Positions 6,664 to 13,859 of a stretch of DNA of 15,687 nucleotides are shown here, one piece after another. The notes under the pieces were generated by a model that was not told the DNA's origin, did no database searches, and saw nothing but the letters and a program-made list of their open reading frames with translations. Made by a program: the position numbers and the translations under genes. The stretch covers positions 1 to 15,687 of the forward strand of contig JAEZEZ010000123.1 of NCBI GenBank assembly GCA_023432855.1, in the 5' to 3' direction. Each line of letters starts with the position of its first letter. Position 1 is the first letter of the stretch. Source of the stretch: Pseudomonadota bacterium (GTDB lineage Bacteria > Pseudomonadota > Alphaproteobacteria > Caulobacterales > Caulobacteraceae).

Positions 6664-8067
6664 ATGTCGGACGCCGCCGCCAAAACCGCCCCGAAAGTGG
6701 GTTTCGTCAGCCTGGGATGCCCCAAGGCGCTGGTGGATTCCGAGCGCATCCTGACCAGGCTGCGCGGCGAGGGCTACGAGATCTCGCCCACCTACGAGGG
6801 CGCCGACGCCGTGGTCGTGAACACCTGCGGCTTCCTGGACTCGGCCCGCGAGGAGAGCCTGGACGCCATCGGCGAGGCCATGGCCGCCAACGGCAAGGTC
6901 ATCGTCACCGGCTGCATGGGCGCCGAGGCCGACCTGATCCGGGCTAAGTTCCCGACCGTCTCGGCGATCACCGGGGCGCACGAATACGACCAGGTGGTCG
7001 GCGCCGTGCACGAGGCCGCGCCGCCCCCGCCGGCCGACCCGTTCCGCGACCTGGTTCCGCCGCAGGGGATCCGGCTGACCCCGAAGCACTACGCCTATCT
7101 GAAGATCTCCGAGGGCTGCGACCACCGCTGCAGCTTCTGCATCATCCCCCAGATGCGGGGCGACCACGTCTCACGGCCGGTCGGGGAGGTGCTGCGCGAG
7201 GCCGAGACCCTGGTCGAGAACGGAGTGAAGGAGCTGCTGGTCGTCGCCCAGGACACTTCCGCCTATGGCCTCGACGTGCGCTACCAGCCCGGCGAATGGC
7301 GGGGCCGCGAATGGCGCGCCAACCTGGAAGACCTCGCCCGGGGCCTCGGCGAGCTCGGGGCCTGGACCCGGTTGCACTACGTCTATCCCTATCCGCACGT
7401 GGACCGGACCATCCCCCTGATGGCCGAGGGCAAGATCCTGCCCTACCTGGACATCCCCTTCCAGCACGCCTCGCCCCGGGTGCTGAAGGCGATGAAGCGT
7501 CCCGGCAACCAGGTGAAGACGCTCGAGCGCATCGCGGCCTGGCGCGCCATCTGTCCGGACATCGTCATCCGCTCGACCTTCGTGGTCGGCTTCCCCGGCG
7601 AAACCGAGGACGACTTCCGGATGCTGCTCGACTGGCTGGAGGAGGCCCAGCTCGATCGCGTCGGCGCCTTCGCCTACGAGAACGTCGAAGGGGCGGCCGC
7701 CCGGCTGCTGCCAGACCATGTTCCCGAGGAGCTGAAACAGGAGCGGCGCGAGCGCTTCATGGCCGCCGCCCAGCGCATCAGCCGCGAGAAGCTGCGCCGC
7801 AAGGTGGGCCAGAAGATCCAGGTGCTGGTCGACGAGATTCGCGCCGACGGGGTGGCGGTGGCGCGCTCGCGGGCCGACGCGCCCGAGATCGACGGCCATG
7901 TCTTCGTCAAGGGCATGACCGGCCTGAAGCCGGGCGACTTCGCCGAGGTGAAGGTCACCCGCACCGACGCCTACGACCTGTGGGCCGAGGCGCCGGACCG
8001 GGCGCTGCGTTCGGCCCCCATGCTGGCCCCGCGACCGGGGATGCGGCGGGTGATCTCGCGGGTCTGA
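6664..8067 (+). CDS. rimO: RimO, ribosomal protein S12 methylthiotransferase
   Basis: Radical-SAM enzyme (467 residues) that adds a methylthio group to a conserved aspartate of ribosomal protein S12. The N-terminal methylthiotransferase domain carries the auxiliary-cluster cysteines Cys19 (SLGCPK), Cys55 (NTCGFLD) and Cys84 (TGCMG). The radical-SAM motif is CDHRCSFC, with Cys152, Cys156 and Cys159. The C-terminal TRAM domain (about 385-455) includes GQKIQVLVDE and FAEVKVT. Choice of RimO over its tRNA relative MiaB rests on the LGCPKALVDSE opening and the GCDHRCSFCIIPQMRG block. It is slightly longer than usual because of a proline-rich linker (APPPPADP) and a C-terminal extension. The start at 6664 has AGGGGAC (6651-6657) upstream. 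A 6-bp hairpin (8069-8086) follows the stop. Confidence 0.96.
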   Translation: MSDAAAKTAPKVGFVSLGCPKALVDSERILTRLRGEGYEISPTYEGADAVVVNTCGFLDSAREESLDAIGEAMAANGKVIVTGCMGAEADLIRAKFPTVSAITGAHEYDQVVGAVHEAAPPPPADPFRDLVPPQGIRLTPKHYAYLKISEGCDHRCSFCIIPQMRGDHVSRPVGEVLREAETLVENGVKELLVVAQDTSAYGLDVRYQPGEWRGREWRANLEDLARGLGELGAWTRLHYVYPYPHVDRTIPLMAEGKILPYLDIPFQHASPRVLKAMKRPGNQVKTLERIAAWRAICPDIVIRSTFVVGFPGETEDDFRMLLDWLEEAQLDRVGAFAYENVEGAAARLLPDHVPEELKQERRERFMAAAQRISREKLRRKVGQKIQVLVDEIRADGVAVARSRADAPEIDGHVFVKGMTGLKPGDFAEVKVTRTDAYDLWAEAPDRALRSAPMLAPRPGMRRVISRV

Positions 8068-8068
8068 A

Positions 8069-8086
8069 GCGCAGGCGACACTGCGC
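8069..8086 (+). terminator. possible hairpin after rimO
   Basis: GCGCAG-N6-CTGCGC begins two bases after the rimO stop. There is no run of T after it, so it is at best a Rho-dependent or mRNA-protecting structure. Confidence 0.3.
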
Positions 8087-8155
8087 GCTGCGAACCGGCC
8101 TTGGCATTTTCAGCGCATGGTGAATATCCTGCCTGGCAGGTCGGGGGCTTTGCGC

Positions 8156-9028
8156 ATGGTGGATCACGTCAGTCGCTGGTGGACGTCGCGGGACGGTCTG
8201 AGGCTGCACGCGCGCGAGTACGCCGCCGCCGAGGGGCCGGCGAGGCTGCCGGTCATCTGCATCCATGGCCTGACGCGCAACAGCCGCGACTTCGAGGAGG
8301 TCGCGCCCTGGATCGCGGCCGAGGGCCGGCGGGTGCTGGCGCTGGACGTGCGCGGGCGCGGCCTGTCGGACCGCGACCCGAAGCCGATGCGCTACACCCC
8401 GCTCACCTACGCGCGCGACGTCATCGACCTGCTGGAGGCGGCGGGGATCTCGCGGGCGGTGTTCGTGGGCACCTCCATGGGCGCCCTGATCACCATGACC
8501 CTGTCGATGTTCCGGGCCAGGGCGATCGCGGCGGCGGTGTTCAACGACGTGGGCCCGGAGGTGTCGCCCGTCGGCCTCGCCCGCATCGCCGGCTATGTCG
8601 GCAAGCAGATGAAGCCGGTGGAGACCTGGGCCGACGCGGCCGCCTACGCCCGAACCTTCAACGAAATCGCCTTCCCCGACCGACCCCAGGCCTTCTGGGA
8701 CGCGTTTGCGCGCCGAACCTTCCGCGAGGACGCCGAGGGCCGGCCCGTGCTCGACTACGACCCGGACATCAATGTGCCGATCCGGGCGGCGGGACCGAAG
8801 GCGCTGACGCCCAACCTGTGGCCCTTCTTCGGGCGAGTGGCCAAGCGGCCGCTGCTGGCGGTGCGCGGCGGGACTTCGGATCTGCTCGATCAGAAGACCG
8901 TCGAGAAGATGCAGCGACGCGCCCGCCAGATGACCTATGTCGAGGTCCCGGGGATCGGCCACGCCCCCATGCTCGACGAGCCGGAAGCCAGGGCCGCAAT
9001 CGTCGAGTTCCTCGGCCGGGTCCCCTAG
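8156..9028 (+). CDS. alpha/beta-fold hydrolase
   Basis: 290 residues from the ATG at 8156. An in-frame ATG at 8117 would add 13 residues, but it lacks a ribosome-binding site, while 8156 has GGGGG at 8 nt; the added stretch also contains a perfect palindrome. The fold is clear: oxyanion-hole HGLTRN (38-43), the second-strand DVRGRGLSD, the nucleophile elbow GTSMG with Ser107, an acid in GGTSDLLD (Asp242), and His269 in GIGHAPML. A helical cap lies at about 130-220. Substrate is not predictable from the sequence; related sequences are annotated as lipases, esterases or carboxylester hydrolases. It follows rimO by 88 bp and converges on gshB, sharing four bases (CTAG) in which both stop codons overlap. 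Confidence 0.9.
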   Translation: MVDHVSRWWTSRDGLRLHAREYAAAEGPARLPVICIHGLTRNSRDFEEVAPWIAAEGRRVLALDVRGRGLSDRDPKPMRYTPLTYARDVIDLLEAAGISRAVFVGTSMGALITMTLSMFRARAIAAAVFNDVGPEVSPVGLARIAGYVGKQMKPVETWADAAAYARTFNEIAFPDRPQAFWDAFARRTFREDAEGRPVLDYDPDINVPIRAAGPKALTPNLWPFFGRVAKRPLLAVRGGTSDLLDQKTVEKMQRRARQMTYVEVPGIGHAPMLDEPEARAAIVEFLGRVP

Positions 9029-9969
9029 GCTCTCCGCGCCTCGATGGCGTCCCACAGGGCCGCCGCCGCGTCGCCGCCGCCGAACCGCTTCAGCTGCTGG
9101 GCGCCGGTGGGCGAGGTGACGTTGATCTCTGTCAGATAGCCGCCGATCACGTCGAGGCCGACGAACAGCAGGCCGCGGCGCTTCAGCTCCGGCCCCACGC
9201 GCGCGCAGATCTCGCGGTCGCGGTCGTTCAGCTCCACCGGCTCGGCCGTGCCGCCGACGGCCAGGTTGGAGCGGATCGAGCCCTTGCCGGGCACGCGGTT
9301 GATCGCCCCGACCGGCTCGCCGTCGACGACGATGATGCGCTTGTCGCCCTCGACCACCTTGGGCACGAAGGCCTGGATCACCACCGGATCGCGCTGGATC
9401 GAGAAGTGCAGGTCAAGCAGGGCGCCGAGGTTCGGGTCGTCCCGGCCCAGCTTCAGCACGCCGGAGCCCGCCGCCCCGTGCAGCGGCTTAACCACCACCT
9501 CGCCGTGGCGGCGGTGGAAGTCGGTCATGGCCTCGACGTCGGCCGAGATCATGGTCGGCGGCTGCAGGTCGGCGAAGTGCTGGGCGTAGAGCTTCTCCGG
9601 CGCCCCGCGCACCTCGGCCGGGTCGTTCACCACCAGGGTCTTCGGGTGGATGAGCTCCAGCATGAAGGTGGTGGTGATGTACGCCATGTCGAACGGGGGG
9701 TCCTGCCTGAGCAGCACCACGTCGACGTCCGCGCCCAGGTCGAGGATCTCCGCCTCCCCCAGGCTGACGTGGTCGCCCCTCACGGGCCGCAGCGTCATGG
9801 GCCGCGCCCGCGCCGACAGCCGCCCGTCCTCCAGCGACAGCTGCTCGGGCTGGTAGACCCACAGCCGGTGCCCGCGCGCCTGGGCCTCCAGGGCCAGCAT
9901 GAAGGTGGTGTCCGCCTCGATGTTGACGGACTGGATCGGGTCCATCTGGACCGCGACTCTGAGGCTCAT
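9025..9969 (-). CDS. gshB: glutathione synthetase
   Basis: 314 residues, the usual length. It joins gamma-glutamylcysteine and glycine with ATP to make glutathione in the cytoplasm. The N-terminal GSH-synthetase domain opens with LRVAVQMDPIQSVNIEADTT and contains RQDPPFDMAYITTT (88-101). The ATP-grasp part has VVNDPAEVRGAPEKL (113-127), the glycine-rich KPLHGAAGSGV (161-171), NRVPGKGSIRSN (224-235) and the metal-binding EINVTSPTG (281-289). The start at 9969 has AGGGA upstream. A DUF3833-like gene lies 82 bp upstream on the same strand. Its stop overlaps that of the convergent hydrolase. Confidence 0.97.
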   Translation of the reverse strand: MSLRVAVQMDPIQSVNIEADTTFMLALEAQARGHRLWVYQPEQLSLEDGRLSARARPMTLRPVRGDHVSLGEAEILDLGADVDVVLLRQDPPFDMAYITTTFMLELIHPKTLVVNDPAEVRGAPEKLYAQHFADLQPPTMISADVEAMTDFHRRHGEVVVKPLHGAAGSGVLKLGRDDPNLGALLDLHFSIQRDPVVIQAFVPKVVEGDKRIIVVDGEPVGAINRVPGKGSIRSNLAVGGTAEPVELNDRDREICARVGPELKRRGLLFVGLDVIGGYLTEINVTSPTGAQQLKRFGGGDAAAALWDAIEARRA

Positions 9970-10051
9970 GGGGTTGTCCCTGCGGCGAGGCTGCGAGCGG
10001 CGAACATAGGGGCTCGCGCGGGCTTCAGCGACCCCGAGCGCGCGCGCCTGA

Positions 10052-10522
10052 TCAGATCTGCTCGTAGAAGGTGGTGAAGGTGCTGAGCAGCCGGCCGAAC
10101 CGGCGCACCTCGGCGAAGCTGAAGGCGGTGGTCGGCGTGGCCAGGGTGTAGGTCGCGGTCGTGGTGACCGGGAACATCCGGCCGAGCCGATCAGGCAGCG
10201 GCGAGGCGAAGGTCCAGCGGAAATCCCCGCCCTGCTGACTGCCGCGCGCCTCCACCCCCGTCTTGAGGTCGCGGGCGTAGAAGTGGCCCTCGTCGTCGGA
10301 CAGGATGTCCCATTCGACCGCGTGCACGCGCCCGCTTTCGAAGGTGAAGGCCAGCTCGACAGAGGCCGAGCGCGAGCCGGTGCGGCCCTCGCCGCGCGCC
10401 TCGTAGCGGTCGACCGTCCTGCCCTTCGGATCCCTCACCACGCCCCAGCCGCGCCACGGCTTCAGGAAGAAGGCGTCGGGACGGAACAGCAGGGTCGGCT
10501 CCGGGGCCTTGGCGTCGCTCAT
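10052..10522 (-). CDS. DUF3833-like protein of unknown function
   Basis: 156 residues from the ATG at 10522 (a TTG directly before it is less likely). The sequence is mostly beta-strand in character: FFLKPWRGWGVVRDPKGRTV (19-38), then a charged strand series with ELAFTFESG, AVEWDILSDDEGHFYARDL, and a C-terminal part ending RFGRLLSTFTTFYEQI. The FF.....GWGVVRD.KGR opening and the late RF...L..FT.FYE ending resemble the DUF3833 family, which has no known biochemical role. Members often carry a lipoprotein signal; this one does not and would be cytoplasmic. It is divergent from argG and lies upstream of gshB on the same strand. Confidence 0.8.
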   Translation of the reverse strand: MSDAKAPEPTLLFRPDAFFLKPWRGWGVVRDPKGRTVDRYEARGEGRTGSRSASVELAFTFESGRVHAVEWDILSDDEGHFYARDLKTGVEARGSQQGGDFRWTFASPLPDRLGRMFPVTTTATYTLATPTTAFSFAEVRRFGRLLSTFTTFYEQI

Positions 10523-10616
10523 CAAACTCGGTTCCCTGACCCTTGGTAGGCGCGTTTTCGGGCCTGCCCAAGGGCAAATCGCAGCGCTCGCCGGAACGAC
10601 CGGCGGCGCTCCACGC

Positions 10617-10644
10617 TTGAACCGGGGGCCGGGGAGTTCTAACG
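10617..10644 (+). promoter_or_regulatory. possible argG promoter
   Basis: TTGAAC (10617-10622) and TTCTAACG (10637-10644) are spaced close to the alphaproteobacterial housekeeping pattern (TTGAC then GCTANA). The second element is only a partial match. It would give a leader of about 30 nt before the argG start. This is the only such pair I see in the 156-bp gap between the divergent genes. Confidence 0.35.
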
Positions 10645-10665
10645 ACCGTCCGCCCCGTCCCGATC

Positions 10666-10671
10666 AGGAAG
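10666..10671 (+). promoter_or_regulatory. ribosome-binding site fixing the TTG start of argG
   Basis: AGGAAG with a 7-nt spacer to the TTG at 10679. The next candidate start, GTG at 10697, has no such site. Confidence 0.7.
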
Positions 10672-10678
10672 TCCCGCC

Positions 10679-11917
<1,239 letters not shown>

Positions 11918-11984
11918 CGGCGCTAGGCGACGCGCGCGATTCCGCTAATAAGCAAGCTTCACTTCTTCAGGACACGACCGACAG

Positions 11985-12797
11985 ATGGACAGCATTCTGC
12001 CGCTTCTGACTGATCCCGCCGCCTGGGCGGCCCTCGTCACCCTGGTGGTGATGGAGGTGGTGCTCGGCATCGACAACCTGGTCTTCATCTCCATCCTGTC
12101 GAACAAGCTTCCCGAGGAGCACCGGCAGAAGGTGCGGCGCCTGGGCATCGGCCTGGCGCTGGTCATGCGCCTGGTGCTGCTGTCGACCATCGCCTTCATC
12201 GTCGGCCTGACCGCCCCGGTGTTCGATCTCGGCCTCGTCGGACCCCCGGGCGCCCACGGCGAGCCGCAGTTCGAGACCGCCTTCTCCTGGCGCGACCTGA
12301 TCCTGCTGGCCGGCGGCCTGTTCCTGGTCTGGAAGGCGACCAAGGAAATCCACCACTCGGTCGATCCCTCGCCCAGCCACGACCTGCTCGACAAGAAGGA
12401 CGTGGTGGTCGCCAACGTCGGCTCTGCCATCTTCCAGATCGTGCTGCTCGACCTGGTGTTCTCGATCGACTCGATCCTGACCGCCGTCGGCATGACCGAT
12501 CACCTGCCGATCATGGTCACCGCGGTGCTGATCACCGTCGCCGTCATGCTGATCGCGGCCGACCCGCTGGCCAACTTCATCAACAAGAACCCCACGGTGG
12601 TCATGCTGGCCCTGGGCTTCCTGCTGATGATCGGCATGGTGCTGATCGCCGAAGGCTTTGGCGTCCACGTGCCCAAGGGCTACATCTACGCCGCCATGGC
12701 CTTCTCCGGCCTGGTCGAGGGCCTCAACATGATGTCCCGCCGCAGCAAGGAGAAAGCCGCGGCGGCCAAGGCCTCGCACGCGGAAGGGGCCGGCTGA
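11985..12797 (+). CDS. TerC-family integral membrane protein
   Basis: 270 residues with about seven hydrophobic segments. Two internally related blocks carry the TerC hallmark acidic residues: EVVLGIDNLVFISI (24-37, Asp30) and LLDLVFSIDSILTAVGM (154-170, Asp156 and Asp162). The cytoplasmic loop in between has KLPEEHRQKVRRLGI. The C-terminal tail is short and basic/alanine-rich. TerC-family proteins (TerC, Alx, YkoY, YceF and relatives) are membrane proteins; several have been linked to manganese export or metal loading of secreted enzymes, but which role applies here cannot be told. A tellurite-resistance label would be unjustified, as no other ter genes are near. The stop overlaps the start of the downstream gene by one base. 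Confidence 0.93.
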   Translation: MDSILPLLTDPAAWAALVTLVVMEVVLGIDNLVFISILSNKLPEEHRQKVRRLGIGLALVMRLVLLSTIAFIVGLTAPVFDLGLVGPPGAHGEPQFETAFSWRDLILLAGGLFLVWKATKEIHHSVDPSPSHDLLDKKDVVVANVGSAIFQIVLLDLVFSIDSILTAVGMTDHLPIMVTAVLITVAVMLIAADPLANFINKNPTVVMLALGFLLMIGMVLIAEGFGVHVPKGYIYAAMAFSGLVEGLNMMSRRSKEKAAAAKASHAEGAG

Positions 12798-13444
12798 TGC
12801 CCGCCCGGACCGGCCTTGTCCTTCATCACCTGAACTACAGCCGGTCCCAGCGGGTGCTCTGGGCGCTGGAGGAGCTGGAGCTCGACTACGAGATCGTCCG
12901 CTACTCCCGCGACCCCGTCACCCGCCTCGCGCCGCCCGAACTGAAGGCGGTGCACCCTCTGGGCAAGTCGCCCGTGCTGGTGGACGGGAGCCGGACGGTG
13001 GCGGAGTCCGGCGCCATCCTCGACTACCTCGTCCGCCGCCACGGCGGAGGCCGGCTGGCGCCTGCGCCGGACAGCGAGGACTTCGACGACTACGTCCACT
13101 GGCTGCATTACGGCGAAGCCTCCGCCATGCTGCCGCTGATGCTGCTGCTCTACAGCGCCCGCCTGGCCGAGGCCGCCGCGCCCCTGACGCCGCGCATCGA
13201 GAGCGAGATCGCGAACCACATCGGCTATATCGACGCCTCCGTGGCGGGGAGAAGCTTCCTCGTCGGCGAGGACCTGACCGCCGCCGACATCCAGGTCAGC
13301 TTCCCGCTCGAGGCGGCCCGCGCCTTCGGCAAGCTGGGCGACTATCCAGCCGCGGCCGCCTACCTGGAGCGGCTGGAGGCGCGGCCGGCCTTCCGCCGCG
13401 CGCTCGAACGCGGCGGGCCCTACAGCCTCGGGCCGCGCGCCTAG
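12797..13444 (+). CDS. glutathione S-transferase family protein
   Basis: 215 residues. The N-terminal thioredoxin-like domain (about 6-83) has NYSRSQRVLWALEEL (13-27) with Ser15/Ser17 as candidate catalytic serines, the cis-proline in GKSPVLV (57-63) and the glutathione-contact pair Glu70-Ser71 (AESGAI). The helical C-terminal domain includes the N-capping box LTAADIQ (160-166). The start at 12797 shares its A with the TGA of the TerC gene (TGATG) and has GGAAGGGG inside the end of that gene, so the two are probably translationally coupled. Substrate unknown. The gene converges on the VOC gene, the two stop codons overlapping in a CTAG. Confidence 0.93.
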   Translation: MPARTGLVLHHLNYSRSQRVLWALEELELDYEIVRYSRDPVTRLAPPELKAVHPLGKSPVLVDGSRTVAESGAILDYLVRRHGGGRLAPAPDSEDFDDYVHWLHYGEASAMLPLMLLLYSARLAEAAAPLTPRIESEIANHIGYIDASVAGRSFLVGEDLTAADIQVSFPLEAARAFGKLGDYPAAAAYLERLEARPAFRRALERGGPYSLGPRA

Positions 13445-13800
13445 CCGTAGGCGATCACCTCGATGCGCATGCCGTCCGGGTCCTTGAGGAAGATGGCCTG
13501 GTCGGCGCCGAAGCGCTGGATTTCCGGGACCTCAAAGCCGGCCCGGGCCACCTCGTCCCGCACCCGGCTGATCTCGTCGGCGCCGTCCGCCCTGAACGCC
13601 ATGTGGTTCAGCCCCACGCCGCGTCGGCGATAGGCCTGGTCGACGTCTTCGGCCTGCTTCAGGTCTATCGCCTGCTCCGCCCCGTTCAGCCAGACGTGGT
13701 CGCGAGTCCTGGAAAACCCCAGGGCGCCCAGGACTGCGGCGTACCATGGCAGGCTGGCGTCGAGGTCGGAGACCATGATGACGGCGTGATCGAAGTTCAT
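13441..13800 (-). CDS. VOC-superfamily protein (glyoxalase/dioxygenase-like)
   Basis: 119 residues from the ATG at 13800; a GTG at 13827 would add nine residues. The two beta-alpha-beta-beta-beta modules of the VOC fold are visible: FDHAVIMVSDLDASLPWYAA (3-22) and GVGLNHMAFRADGADEISRV (61-80). The likely metal ligands are His5, His66 and Glu114 (DPDGMRIEVIAYG). It is longer than antibiotic-binding members need and shorter than true bidomain dioxygenases; it could be a lactoylglutathione-lyase-like, fosfomycin/bleomycin-resistance-like or unassigned member. It lies 43 bp downstream of priA on the same strand and may be cotranscribed. Confidence 0.9.
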   Translation of the reverse strand: MNFDHAVIMVSDLDASLPWYAAVLGALGFSRTRDHVWLNGAEQAIDLKQAEDVDQAYRRRGVGLNHMAFRADGADEISRVRDEVARAGFEVPEIQRFGADQAIFLKDPDGMRIEVIAYG

Positions 13801-13843
13801 GGCCGCCAGATAGGACGCAGACCGCACACGGCCAAGGTTGGAA

Positions 13844-13859
13844 CTACAGGAAACTGTAG
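13844..13859 (-). repeat. small hairpin over the priA stop codon
   Basis: CTACAG-N4-CTGTAG is a perfect 6-bp inverted repeat that includes the priA stop and its last codons. The loop lies in the Phe codon of the conserved C-terminus, so the structure may be partly a by-product of coding. There is no T-run. Confidence 0.35.

Noticed and set aside
8101..10077. 658-codon plus-strand open frame
   Set aside because: Crosses the hydrolase in another frame and gshB in antisense; Arg/Gly/Ala-rich translation with no recognisable domain.
11918..11984. Manganese riboswitch (yybP-ykoY type) before the TerC-family gene
   Set aside because: The gap is only 67 nt and I cannot find the conserved loops; known examples need more space.
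11985..12797. Tellurite-resistance operon
   Set aside because: Only a TerC-family protein is present, with no terA, terB, terD, terE or terZ nearby; the family has broader roles.
13441..13800. Antibiotic-resistance gene (bleomycin or fosfomycin)
   Set aside because: The VOC fold alone does not show this, and the context (priA, glutathione transferase) gives no support.
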